DNA from: Phenylobacterium sp. LH3H17
GTDB lineage: Bacteria; Pseudomonadota; Alphaproteobacteria; Caulobacterales; Caulobacteraceae
Reading direction: 5' to 3'
Assembly (NCBI RefSeq): GCF_024298925.1
Contig: NZ_CP101283.1
Location: 2,485,001 to 2,549,000 of the forward strand
Length of the DNA stretch: 64,000 nucleotides
Part shown: positions 49,998 to 58,187 of the stretch, one piece after another
How positions within the stretch are numbered: the first letter of the stretch is position 1
Layout: every line of letters begins with the position of its first letter
Notes under the pieces: generated by a model
Told to the model about the DNA's origin: nothing
The model's database searches: none
The model's input: the letters and a program-made list of their open reading frames with translations, nothing else
Program-made: the position numbers and the translations under genes

Positions 49998-50408
49998 GTC
50001 GAGGCCCGGCCCCGCGCCCTTCAGGGCGGACTTTTCCACCAGCACGCCCGACGGCGCCGGCCTAAGGCGGCCCAGCAGCCCCTCCCCGTCCCGTTCGCCC
50101 AGGACCAAGGCGTTCCCGCCCCGCCGCGTCAGATGGCCGCCGACGGCTCCGTCCCAGCCCGAACGCAGGCGCAGGTCGGCGGGCAGGATCAACACCCAGT
50201 CGCGCCGGGCGATCGCCAGGGCCGAGGCGAAGGTCGAGGCCACGTCGGCGCCGGCGTCCTCGCTGACCTCCAGGGTGCCGTCCGTGGAGCCGCCGTCCAG
50301 CACGATCACCTGGGACACCAGTCCGTCCACCGCCGCCGGCACCAGGCGAGCCAAGAGGTTGGCGAGGTCGCGCTCGGAATTCAGCGTCGGGACGATCACG
50401 GAGAGCAT
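49953..50408 (-). CDS. Short family 2 glycosyltransferase-like protein
   Basis: A 151-residue cytoplasmic protein with the nucleotide-sugar-binding half of a GT2 enzyme: MLSVIVPTLNSERDLANLLA (1-20), VIVLDGGSTDGTLEVSEDAG (about 34-53) and ARRDWVLILPADLRLRSGWD (about 67-86). The usual acceptor half is missing: family members are about 230 residues or longer, and the metal-binding DxD is replaced by PADLRL. The last part (GAGPGLDLVGLRRKHGGRARL) lies over the end of the lytic transglycosylase gene on the other strand. Either a minimal enzyme, a truncated gene or an inactive relative. Confidence 0.7.
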   Translation of the reverse strand: MLSVIVPTLNSERDLANLLARLVPAAVDGLVSQVIVLDGGSTDGTLEVSEDAGADVASTFASALAIARRDWVLILPADLRLRSGWDGAVGGHLTRRGGNALVLGERDGEGLLGRLRPAPSGVLVEKSALKGAGPGLDLVGLRRKHGGRARL

Positions 50409-50483
50409 GGGTCCAGTGGCGTCGGTTCGAACGGATCGTCAATAGAGTTCTTGTTTTGTTCCTGTACGGCGTTAGTGTGGGGC

Positions 50484-51566
50484 GTGTCCACATTCACCCA
50501 GCAAATCGCCATCCGGGGCCGCGGCGCCCGGTCCAATGCGTCAGGGCGCTATGAAGCCCAGGCGCGGGAGGCCTTCGATGACGGCTGGACGGTGGAGGAT
50601 CCCGAGCCGGTCCAGATCAGGACCACCCTGAGCCCGGAGCGGGCCAAGACCATCATCACCAGGAACAATAGCCCCGACATCGGCTTCAATCGCTCGATCA
50701 ACCCCTACCGAGGCTGCGAGCACGGTTGCATCTACTGCTACGCGCGTCCCGCCCACGCCTATATGGGCCTGTCGCCGGGGCTGGATTTCGAAAGCCAGCT
50801 GTTCTTCAAGCCCGAGGCCGGCAAGCTGCTGGAGAAGGAGCTGTCGGCCCCGCGCTACAAGCCCGAGTTCATCCATATCGGCGGCAACACCGATCCCTAC
50901 CAGCCGCAGGAGCGCACAGCGCGGGTCACCCGCCAGGTGCTGGAAGTGCTGGCGAGGTTCAACCACCCCTTCTCGGTGATCACCAAGTCGGCGCTGATCC
51001 TGCGCGACCTGGACATCCTGGCCGAGACGGCGGCGAAGAACCTCTGCCGGGTCGCGGTGTCGGTCACCACCCTGGATCGCGCCCTGTCCCGCAGCATGGA
51101 GCCGCGCGCGGCGACGCCGGAGAAGCGGATCGGCGCGATCAAGGCCCTGTCGGACGCCGGCGTGCCGGTGATCGTGATGTTCGCCCCCTCGATCCCAGGC
51201 CTGAACGACCACGAGATGGAGGCGGTGCTCGAGCGCGCCGCGGCGGCCGGCGCCAAGGGAGCGGGCTATGTGGCCCTGCGCCTGCCCCGCGAGATCAAGG
51301 ACCTGTTCCAGGAGTGGCTGGCCACCGACCACCCCGACCGGGCGAGCAAGGTCATGTCCCTGGTGCGCCAGATGCGCGGCGGACTCGACTACGATCCCGA
51401 ATGGGGCAAGCGGATGCGCGGCGAAGGCCCTATCGCCGAGATGATGTCCCAACGCTTCCAGGCCGCCAAGAAGCGCCACGGCCTGACGTTCCGGTTCGAA
51501 GGCCTCGACCTCAGCCAGTTCCGGGTCCCCGTGATGGCGGGGGATCAAGGGGATTTGTTCGGTTAG
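50484..51566 (+). CDS. PA0069 family radical SAM protein
   Basis: A 360-residue cytoplasmic radical SAM protein. The N-terminal segment IRGRGARSNASGRYE is followed by TIITRNNSPDIGFNRSINPY and the iron-sulfur motif GCEHGCIYCYARP (CxxxCxxC, about residues 79-86). The barrel continues with HIGGNTDPYQPQER and ITKSALILRDLDIL. It belongs to the SplB-like PA0069/Rv2578c group, whose reaction is not established. GTG start with GTGTGGGG before it; the frame is open upstream over the glycosyltransferase antisense but without conserved residues. Confidence 0.9.
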   Translation: MSTFTQQIAIRGRGARSNASGRYEAQAREAFDDGWTVEDPEPVQIRTTLSPERAKTIITRNNSPDIGFNRSINPYRGCEHGCIYCYARPAHAYMGLSPGLDFESQLFFKPEAGKLLEKELSAPRYKPEFIHIGGNTDPYQPQERTARVTRQVLEVLARFNHPFSVITKSALILRDLDILAETAAKNLCRVAVSVTTLDRALSRSMEPRAATPEKRIGAIKALSDAGVPVIVMFAPSIPGLNDHEMEAVLERAAAAGAKGAGYVALRLPREIKDLFQEWLATDHPDRASKVMSLVRQMRGGLDYDPEWGKRMRGEGPIAEMMSQRFQAAKKRHGLTFRFEGLDLSQFRVPVMAGDQGDLFG

Positions 51567-51580
51567 TCCGCCCCTGCCCG

Positions 51581-52852
51581 CTAGTTCCGCGTCGGGATGA
51601 TCACCGGCAGGGTCTCGTAGCCCTTGACGAAGACCGAGTGGGTGCGGGTCGGTTCGTCGACCACCTCGATGGTCGGGAAGCGGGCCAGCATCTCTTCCCA
51701 GATGATCTTGAGCTGCAGCTCGGCCAGGCGGTTGCCGACGCAGCGGTGGACGCCGAAGCCGAACGACAGGTGCTGGCGAGGCCGCTCGCGGTCGATGATG
51801 TAGCTGTTGGGCTCGGCGATGACGTCATCGTCGCGGTTGCCCGAGACGTACCACATGGCCACCCGGTCGCCCTTCCTGATGGTCTTGCCGCCCAGCTCGT
51901 AGTCCTGGGTCGCGGTGCGCGCCATGTGGGCCAGCGGCGTCTGCCAGCGGATGGTTTCGGACACCATGGAGGAGATCAGCGAGTGGTCGGCCTTGAGCTT
52001 GGCGTACTGGCCGGGGTTCTGGTTCAGGGCGTAGACCGAACCGGAGATGGTGTTGCGGGTGGTGTCGTTGCCGCCGATGATCAGCAGGGCGACATTGCCG
52101 TGGAACTCGTGGATGTCCATGTCGCGGGTGGCCTCGCCGTGGGCCAGCATCGAGATCATGTCGCCCTGCGGCGGGCTGTTGACCCGGTCATTCCACATCT
52201 CAGTGAAGCGGCCGAAACAGGCGGCGATCTCGCTGCGCTTCTGGTCCCAGCTGGTCACCGGGCCGTGGCCGGGGGCGTTGGTCATGCAGTCCGACCAGTG
52301 GGTCAGCTTGCGGCGCTCCTCGAACGGGAAGTCGAAGAGCGTGGCCAGGGTCATGGCCGTCAGCTCCTTGGAGACCAGGTCCACCCAGTCGAACACCTCG
52401 CCGATCGGCAGGCCGTCGAGGATGATCCCGGCGCGCTCCCGGATCACCGGCTCCATGCGGTGCAGGTTGGCCGGCGCCACGGCGGGGCTGACCGTCTTGC
52501 GCTGCACGTCGTGCTTGGGCGGGTCCATGGAGATGAAGCTGGGCCGCGCCGGACGGTTGGCGTTCTGCTCCTTGGCCTCGAGGCTGACCAGGGTGATGCC
52601 GTCGGCCGAGGAGAACACCTCGTGATTGGTGTCGACCGCCATGATGTCGTTGTAGCGGGTCACCGACCAATAGGGCCCATAGGCGCTGTCTTCGGTGAAG
52701 TGGACCGGATCCTCGGCGCGCAGACGTTCGAAATAGGGCCAGAGCTCGTCGTCGGCGAACAGCAGCGGCTGGGCCGGGTTCAAGGTCTCCAGCGGCTCGG
52801 CGTAGGCCCGCGCGTGGGCTTCTCCACGGATGTCGACGGCGCCGTCGCTCAT
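51581..52852 (-). CDS. Cytochrome P450, CYP153-like
   Basis: A 423-residue soluble class I P450. The oxygen-binding I-helix is LLIIGGNDTTRNTISG, the K-helix ExxR is SETIRWQTPLAHMARTA, and the heme motif is FGFGVHRCVGNRLAELQ (Cys371 ligates heme). The run GDRVAMWYVSGNRDDDVI and the C-terminal KGYETLPVIIP resemble CYP153 alkane/fatty-acid terminal hydroxylases. No ferredoxin or reductase gene is adjacent, so electron partners are elsewhere. The start with AGGGAG upstream is used; 70 codons of open frame before it overlap the methyltransferase gene and are unconserved. Confidence 0.88.
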   Translation of the reverse strand: MSDGAVDIRGEAHARAYAEPLETLNPAQPLLFADDELWPYFERLRAEDPVHFTEDSAYGPYWSVTRYNDIMAVDTNHEVFSSADGITLVSLEAKEQNANRPARPSFISMDPPKHDVQRKTVSPAVAPANLHRMEPVIRERAGIILDGLPIGEVFDWVDLVSKELTAMTLATLFDFPFEERRKLTHWSDCMTNAPGHGPVTSWDQKRSEIAACFGRFTEMWNDRVNSPPQGDMISMLAHGEATRDMDIHEFHGNVALLIIGGNDTTRNTISGSVYALNQNPGQYAKLKADHSLISSMVSETIRWQTPLAHMARTATQDYELGGKTIRKGDRVAMWYVSGNRDDDVIAEPNSYIIDRERPRQHLSFGFGVHRCVGNRLAELQLKIIWEEMLARFPTIEVVDEPTRTHSVFVKGYETLPVIIPTRN

Positions 52853-52970
52853 AGGTCGTCTCCCTGAGGGGCGCCTCGAAGCGGGCGCGGCCTTCTCGTT
52901 GGGATGAGGACGCCGATCCGAACATTGTTTTGCAAGGGATTTTCCCTGCATGGCCGTGGCGTCCGGCGGA

Positions 52971-54269
52971 TCAGCGGCTGAACACGCCGACCAGCTCGAT
53001 ATGCGGCGACCAGAGGAACTGATCGACCGGCAACAGGCGATCGAGCGTGAAGCCCCCATCAATCAGGATCCGCGCGTCCCGGGCGAAGGTGGCGGGGTTG
53101 CAGGAGACCCCGACGGCCCGGGCGACCTTGGACCTGGCGATCTCGGCGGACTGCTCGGCGGCACCGGCCCTTGGCGGGTCGAAGACCACAGTGTCGATGC
53201 GCTTCAGCTCCTCGGCCAGGACCGGGCGACGGGCCAGGTCGCGGTGCTCGCCGACGATCCCCTTCACCCCCGGGGCGGTGGAGACCGCCGCATTGAGCGC
53301 ATGGATGGCCGGCGCCGAGGAATCGCAGGCCAGGACGGGGGCGACGCCCGCCAGGCGGAAGGTGAAGGTCCCCACCCCGCAATAGAGGTCGGCGATCCTG
53401 TCGGCCCCGGCGCACGCCTCGACCGCCAGGGCGGCCATGGCGGCCTCGGCGGCGGGCACGGCCTGCAGGAAGGCCCCGGCCGGCAGGGCGACGGTGGCCG
53501 GGCCCAGGCGGACCATGGGCTGGCGGACCAGATAGGCCGGCTCGCCGTCCAGGGTGACGCGGGCGAAGTCGCCCTGGGCGGCGATCTCGGCCAGCCGCAT
53601 TCGGGCGTCGGCCGACAGGCCGCCGCTCTTGCGCTCCACCCCGGTGATGTCGACGTCGATCCCGGTGGCGGTCAGCGTCACGTGGAGGGTCGGCGCGGAC
53701 TTGGCGTGCTCGAACAGCGGCGCCGCCAGGGCGCGCAGGGCGGGCAAGGCCGCCTGCAGGGCCGGATCGGCGATGGGGCAGACCTCGATGTCGACCACGT
53801 CCCAGGACTTGCGCGCCTTGAAGCCCAGGCGCGCGGCGCCGCGGCCGCCGGGGCGGGCGTGCAGGGCCAGGCGACGGCGGCTGGCCGGGGGGGCGGCCAC
53901 GGCCGGCAGGAACTCGGTCTCGATCCGCTCGCGGGCCAGGGTCCGGCGCAGGCGGTCGACCTTCCAGGCCAGATAGGCGTCGTGCTCCCAGTGCTGGAGG
54001 GCGCAGCCGCCGCAAACCCCGAAGTGCGGACACGGCGGGACGACGCGCTCAGCGCTGGCCTGCAAGATCTGCTCGACGTCCCGCCGCTCGCCGCCGGGGG
54101 CCAGGCGCACGCGCTCTCCGGGCAGGGTGAAGGGCGCGAAGATCGGTCCCGCCGCAATGCCGTCCCCTTCTCCGCCTACGCTCTCGATGACCACCTCAAG
54201 GGCGGGCCCGGACGGCGCTTCGGACTGGGGACGCCTCTGGGGCCGGGACGGCCGCCGGGAACTTCGCAT
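52971..54269 (-). CDS. TrmA/RumA-type RNA m5U methyltransferase
   Basis: A 432-residue cytoplasmic enzyme using SAM to make 5-methyluridine in RNA. The N-terminal TRAM-like domain (EVVIESVGGEGDGIAAG) is followed by a 4Fe-4S cluster site: Cys80, Cys86, Cys89 (PPCPHFGVCGGC) and Cys164 (IEVCPI). The SAM site is IADLYCGVGTFTFRLA, FDPPRAGA the uracil-binding loop, and SCNPATFARD carries the catalytic Cys. The cluster places it with RlmD/RlmC-like rRNA enzymes rather than TrmA; the exact target is not predictable. The Arg/Pro/Ser-rich first 20 residues may be a start overextension. Confidence 0.9.
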   Translation of the reverse strand: MRSSRRPSRPQRRPQSEAPSGPALEVVIESVGGEGDGIAAGPIFAPFTLPGERVRLAPGGERRDVEQILQASAERVVPPCPHFGVCGGCALQHWEHDAYLAWKVDRLRRTLARERIETEFLPAVAAPPASRRRLALHARPGGRGAARLGFKARKSWDVVDIEVCPIADPALQAALPALRALAAPLFEHAKSAPTLHVTLTATGIDVDITGVERKSGGLSADARMRLAEIAAQGDFARVTLDGEPAYLVRQPMVRLGPATVALPAGAFLQAVPAAEAAMAALAVEACAGADRIADLYCGVGTFTFRLAGVAPVLACDSSAPAIHALNAAVSTAPGVKGIVGEHRDLARRPVLAEELKRIDTVVFDPPRAGAAEQSAEIARSKVARAVGVSCNPATFARDARILIDGGFTLDRLLPVDQFLWSPHIELVGVFSR

Positions 54270-54304
54270 GCTCTAGCTCGTTTTCAGGAAACCCGCGCCC
54301 AACC

Positions 54305-54332
54305 CATGTGGATCAAGGCGCAGCGCCACATG
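54305..54332. promoter_or_regulatory. Inverted repeat upstream of glycine-zipper gene
   Basis: CATGTGG (54305-54311) and CCACATG (54326-54332) with a 14-base spacer, about 105 bases before the glycine-zipper start. The position between divergent genes makes an operator possible. Confidence 0.35.
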
Positions 54333-54436
54333 AACGAAGATGAACGACGCACTCAAGCGACGTTCAGGTTCGTTCCATCAATCTCTCTACCGCAGTCGGC
54401 GCCCTGGCGTCGCCTCACCCAATCTGGAGCCACCCG

Positions 54437-54856
54437 ATGAATCGCGTCCTCGCCCTCGCCGCCGCAGCGGCCGTTGCGGCCTCCACCCTCACCATCCCGA
54501 CCTTCGCCGCCGCCCAGTCCTATGGCTCAGGCGACCCCTGCCGCGCCGAACAGCGCCGCAAGGCCAACCAGGGCACCCTGGCGGGCGGCGTGCTGGGCGC
54601 CGTGGTCGGCGGCAGCGTGGCGGGCAACGGGGCCAAGACCGAAGGCGCCGTGCTGGGCGGCGTGGTCGGCGCGGTCGCCGGTCACCAGATCGCCAAGCGC
54701 AACGTCAAGTGCGGGTCCTATCCCAAGCGCGTGGCGCGCAACTCCTACCAGCGCAATAACTGCCGCTGGGTGCAGGAGTATTACGGCGGCCGCAACCACA
54801 GCTTCGAAGTCTGTCGCGCGCGTGATGGCGTCTGGCGGCCGAGCGGCCGCGGCTAG
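54437..54856 (+). CDS. Glycine-zipper envelope protein
   Basis: A 139-residue exported protein. The signal peptide MNRVLALAAAAAVAASTLTI is cleaved after AAA near residue 27. Two glycine-zipper helices follow: GTLAGGVLGAVVGGSVAGNG (about 48-67) and GAVLGGVVGAVAGHQIAKRN (about 73-92). The Cys-containing C-terminal part has NNCRWVQEYYGG and EVCRARDGVWRPSG. Glycine-zipper 2TM domains pack in membranes; the family is common in envelope proteins of Caulobacterales. It is followed by a paralog 44 bases downstream, so the two probably share a transcript ending at 55571. Confidence 0.82.
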   Translation: MNRVLALAAAAAVAASTLTIPTFAAAQSYGSGDPCRAEQRRKANQGTLAGGVLGAVVGGSVAGNGAKTEGAVLGGVVGAVAGHQIAKRNVKCGSYPKRVARNSYQRNNCRWVQEYYGGRNHSFEVCRARDGVWRPSGRG

Positions 54857-54900
54857 GCCCAGAACACAGCATCATCGAGATTCAACGAGGGGATGAACCC

Positions 54901-55518
54901 ATGAACTTCCGCAACACATTCGCCAAGGGCGCCCTGGCCGGCGTCGCCGGGGTCATGGCCCTCTCGGCCGCCGCCACCGTCCCGACCTTCGCCGCGGCGC
55001 AGTCGTCCGGCTATTACGGCCAGCGCGAGGGCGGCTACTACGATCCCTGCCGCCGGTCCTCGACCAACCGCGGCACGACCGGCGCCCTGATCGGCGGCGC
55101 GCTGGGCGCGGTGATCGGCTCCAACGCCGCGGCCCGCAACGCGCGGACCGAGGGCGCCCTGCTGGGCGGCGCGCTGGGCGCGGTGGGCGGCGCGGCGGTC
55201 GGCAAGAACTCCGCGGCGTGCGAGTCCTACCGGGCTCCGCGCTCCACCTACTACGACAACGGCTCGCGCTACGGTTCGCGCGGCGAAAGCGGCTACTACG
55301 CCGGCTCCTACGATCGCGACCGCTACGTCGATCGCAGCGGCTATGACGACGACTACGCCTATGACCGCCGCGGCACGGCCTATGAGGTCACCCAGCGTCC
55401 CGGCGCCGATGGCTGCAGCCTCGCCGAAAGCCCGATCTATCTCCCCGACGGCCGGGTGCAGAAGCGCTTCGTGCGCGTCTGCCAGGACGCCTCGGGCAAC
55501 TATCAGGTCGTCGATTAG
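54901..55518 (+). CDS. Glycine-zipper envelope protein, paralog
   Basis: A 205-residue exported paralog of the preceding gene, with the same signal-peptide end (VPTFAAAQSSGYYG) and Cys before the zipper (DPCRRSS). Its zipper helices are GTTGALIGGALGAVIGSNAA and GALLGGALGAVGGAAVGKNS. A Tyr/Arg/Asp/Gly-rich low-complexity region follows (YDNGSRYGSRGESGYYAGSY), then a C-terminal strand-rich part (SPIYLPDGRVQKRFVRVCQD). The Tyr-rich middle is absent from the first paralog. Envelope location is inferred. A terminator follows. Confidence 0.82.
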   Translation: MNFRNTFAKGALAGVAGVMALSAAATVPTFAAAQSSGYYGQREGGYYDPCRRSSTNRGTTGALIGGALGAVIGSNAAARNARTEGALLGGALGAVGGAAVGKNSAACESYRAPRSTYYDNGSRYGSRGESGYYAGSYDRDRYVDRSGYDDDYAYDRRGTAYEVTQRPGADGCSLAESPIYLPDGRVQKRFVRVCQDASGNYQVVD

Positions 55519-55537
55519 TACCGGCGTCTGAGCGTGA

Positions 55538-55571
55538 GAAAGCCGTCGACCTAGCGGTCGGCGGCTTTTTT
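55538..55571 (+). terminator. Rho-independent terminator
   Basis: AAAGCCGTCGACC pairs with GGTCGGCGGCTTT (one mismatch, TAGC-type loop), followed by TTT. It ends the glycine-zipper pair. It overlaps the 3' end of the convergent tlyA-like gene, and the symmetrical A- and T-runs allow action on both strands. Confidence 0.85.
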
Positions 55572-56294
55572 CACGGCCCAGAGCAGGTATTCGCGATTGC
55601 CGTCGCCCCCGGTTATGGGGCTGTCGGCGGTGGCCTGGACGGCCCAGCCCGCGCCCTCCAGGAAGGCGGCGACCTCGGCCAGCGTCCGGGCGCGGACCGC
55701 CTCGTCCTTGACCCGTCCGCCCTTCCCCACGCCCTTTGGCCCCGCCTCGAACTGCGGCTTGACCAGGGCGACCAGGTCCGCCGCGTCCCGCGCCAGTGCG
55801 AGCGCCGCGGGCAGCGCCTTGGCCAGGCCGATGAAGCTGACATCGGTGACCACCAGGTCCGGAGTGGCCGGGATCAGTGCGGTGTCCAGGCTGCGTGCGT
55901 CGACGCCCTCAAGGTCGATCACCCGGGAATCGCTCGCCAGGCTGGGGTGGAGCTGGCCGCGCCCGACGTCGACGGCGAAGACCTTCGCCGCCCCGCGCAC
56001 CAGGCAGACCTCGGTGAAGCCGCCGGTCGAGGCGCCCACGTCCAGCACGGTCCGCCCCGCTGTCTCGATGGGCCAGAGGTCCAGCGCGTGGACCAGCTTC
56101 AGCGCACCCCGCCCCACATAGGGATGGGCGGCCACGGCGACGATCTCGGCGTCCTCCTCAAGCGGCTCGGAGGCCTTGGCCAGCACCCGGCCGCCGACCG
56201 TGACGCCGCCCGCCTCGATGGCGGCGCGGGCCTTGGCGCGGCTGTCGAACAGGCCGCGCTCCACCAGCAGGAGGTCGGCCCGCTTGCGGGCCAT
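55551..56294 (-). CDS. tlyA: TlyA family rRNA 2'-O-methyltransferase
   Basis: A 247-residue cytoplasmic enzyme. The N-terminal S4 RNA-binding domain (about 3-62) contains RADLLLVERGLFDSRAKARA and IEAGGVTVGGRVL. The FtsJ/RrmJ-like methyltransferase domain has the SAM loop VLDVGASTGGFTEVCL (about 83-98), FAVDVGRGQLH and DLVVTDVSFIGLAKALP with the catalytic-type Asp, then VALVKPQFEAGP. TlyA enzymes methylate cytidine 2'-O positions in 16S and 23S rRNA. Its start overlaps the acyl-CoA synthetase stop (TGATG), so it is translationally coupled to that gene. Confidence 0.92.
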   Translation of the reverse strand: MARKRADLLLVERGLFDSRAKARAAIEAGGVTVGGRVLAKASEPLEEDAEIVAVAAHPYVGRGALKLVHALDLWPIETAGRTVLDVGASTGGFTEVCLVRGAAKVFAVDVGRGQLHPSLASDSRVIDLEGVDARSLDTALIPATPDLVVTDVSFIGLAKALPAALALARDAADLVALVKPQFEAGPKGVGKGGRVKDEAVRARTLAEVAAFLEGAGWAVQATADSPITGGDGNREYLLWAVKKAADR

Positions 56295-58054
56295 CAGGCC
56301 GGGGCCTGCTCCTCCTCGAACAGCTTCTTGAGCTCATTCTTGAGGATCTTGCCGTTGGCGTTGCGCGGCAGGGTCTCGTGCCAGAACTTGACCTTCACCG
56401 GCACCTTGAAAGCGGCGAGATGCTCAGCCACATGGGCGCGCAGCTCGGCCTCGGTGGCCGAGGCGCCGGGCTTTAGCGTCACCACCGCGCCGGGCTCCTC
56501 GCCAAGCGTCCGGTGCACGATTCCGACGACCGCCGCGTCCATCACCGCAGGATGGTCGTAGAGAACGTTCTCCACCTCGATGCAGTAGATGTTCTCGCCG
56601 CCGCGGATCAGCATGTCCTTGGCCCGGTCGATGATGAAGCAGAAGCCCTCCTCGTCGATCCGCGCCAGGTCGCCGGTCCGCACCCAGCCGTCGACGAAGG
56701 TCTGGGCCGTGGCCTCGGGCTTGTTCCAGTAGCCCTTCACCACCTGCGGCCCGCGCGCCCACAGCTCGCCCACCTGGTTCGGGGCCAGCACGGTCTTGCC
56801 GTCGGCGGCGTCACGGATCTCCAGGTCGGAGACCGGCACGGGCGGGCCGCAGCTATCGGGGCGGTTGGCGTAGTCCTCGGCCCCGTGGGTGGTGACCGTG
56901 GCGCAGGTCTCCGTCATGCCCCAGCCGTTGCCGGCCGCGGACTTGGGGAAGGTCTCCTTGATCTTGCGCACCAGCTCGGGCGCCGAGGGCGCGCCGCCAT
57001 AGGCGACGCTCTCCAGGGACGAGAGATCGTAATTGGCCCGGGCCGGATGCTCGATGAGCTGCCAGGCGATGGTCGGCACGCCGCCGGCCGACTGGACCTT
57101 CTCGCGCTCGATCAGCTCGAAGGCGCGAATGACGTCCCACTTGTGCATCATCACGAGCTTGGCGCCGCCGGCCAGGGACGGGTTCAGGACGGCGAAGCAG
57201 CCGGTGACGTGGAAGAACGGCACCGAGATCAGCGAGGACCGCTGCGGGCCATCGGGATCGGGCTGGGGCGGCGCCTCGCCGCGGCGCAGGAAGGCGCGGG
57301 CGCCGGCCACGGCGGCAGCCATGATGTTGGAGTTCACGGCGCGCTGGGTGGCGAGCGCGCCCTTGGGCTTACCCGTGGTGCCGGAGGTGTAGAAGATGGT
57401 GGCGTCGTCGTCGGGTCCGATCTCCACCTCGGGCAGCGGCCGGTCGGGCAGCTTGCCCCAGTCGTTGGCGCCGCCGATCACGCTCTCCAACTGGGTCACC
57501 AGCGGGTGGGCGATCTCCTCGCGGTCGCGGCTCACATAGACGCGGACCAGGTCGGGGCAGTTGGGCAGGTGCTCGGTCATGCGCTCATAGCGCTCGGCGT
57601 CCATGACCACGACCTTGGTCCCGGAATCGGTGAGGCCGTATTCCAGCTCAGGCCCGGTCCACCAGGCGTTCAGCGGGGTGACGATCGCCCCGACGGCCGC
57701 CGCGGCGTAGAAGGCCACCGGCCATTCGGGCAGGTTTCGCATGACCACGGCGACCCGGTCGCCCTTGACCACGCCCTGGGCCTGCAACTCGGCGGCGAAG
57801 GCGGCCACCGCGCGATAGAAGGCCTCGAAGGTGACCCGCTCGTCCTCATAGACCAGGAACACCCGGTCCCCATGGGTGCGGCCCAGCTCGACGATGGAGC
57901 GGATGGAGGGCGGCAGGTTCTTCCAGGTGCGGGTGGGAACGCCGCGGATGTCGACCGTCTCCATCTCGGCGGGCGTGCCGGGCGCGGTGATCATCGCGTG
58001 GGCCTGGGCGATGGACATGGCGGGCCAGCCGGCGGGCAAAGCAGCCTCGGTCAT
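56294..58054 (-). CDS. Acyl-CoA synthetase (class I adenylate-forming)
   Basis: A 586-residue cytoplasmic AMP-forming enzyme activating a carboxylic acid with ATP and CoA. The P-loop-like motif is ATIFYTSGTTGKPKGALAT (about 224-242) and A5 is GNGWGMTETCATVT. The hinge region has DGWVRTGDLARIDEEGFCFI, then RAKDMLIRGGENIYCIEVEN, and the catalytic Lys lies in LPRNANGKILKNELKKLF. The substrate is uncertain: fatty acids or aromatic acids are both possible. The start with AGGAGGAA upstream is chosen over an earlier ATG 21 codons away. It is coupled to tlyA by overlapping stop and start. Confidence 0.9.
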   Translation of the reverse strand: MTEAALPAGWPAMSIAQAHAMITAPGTPAEMETVDIRGVPTRTWKNLPPSIRSIVELGRTHGDRVFLVYEDERVTFEAFYRAVAAFAAELQAQGVVKGDRVAVVMRNLPEWPVAFYAAAAVGAIVTPLNAWWTGPELEYGLTDSGTKVVVMDAERYERMTEHLPNCPDLVRVYVSRDREEIAHPLVTQLESVIGGANDWGKLPDRPLPEVEIGPDDDATIFYTSGTTGKPKGALATQRAVNSNIMAAAVAGARAFLRRGEAPPQPDPDGPQRSSLISVPFFHVTGCFAVLNPSLAGGAKLVMMHKWDVIRAFELIEREKVQSAGGVPTIAWQLIEHPARANYDLSSLESVAYGGAPSAPELVRKIKETFPKSAAGNGWGMTETCATVTTHGAEDYANRPDSCGPPVPVSDLEIRDAADGKTVLAPNQVGELWARGPQVVKGYWNKPEATAQTFVDGWVRTGDLARIDEEGFCFIIDRAKDMLIRGGENIYCIEVENVLYDHPAVMDAAVVGIVHRTLGEEPGAVVTLKPGASATEAELRAHVAEHLAAFKVPVKVKFWHETLPRNANGKILKNELKKLFEEEQAPA

Positions 58055-58187
58055 GGGACGTTCCTCCTGATACTCGCGCGGATTCACGGGCCCGCGTCGT
58101 CTCAGGTGAACAACCATAACCTAGCGTCAGGTGCAAACGGGTGTTTGAGTTTTGCGCTTACGACGTAAAGACTGTGGCGCGGAGGCG

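Noticed and set aside
50726..52867. A 713-codon plus-strand frame
   Set aside because: It is a shifted frame of the radical SAM gene run together with the antisense of the P450 gene; composition is unlike any real protein.
52853..53062. Seventy extra N-terminal residues for the P450
   Set aside because: They overlap the methyltransferase gene and are Ser/Arg/Pro-rich; the ATG at 52852 has AGGGAG upstream and matches the usual P450 length.
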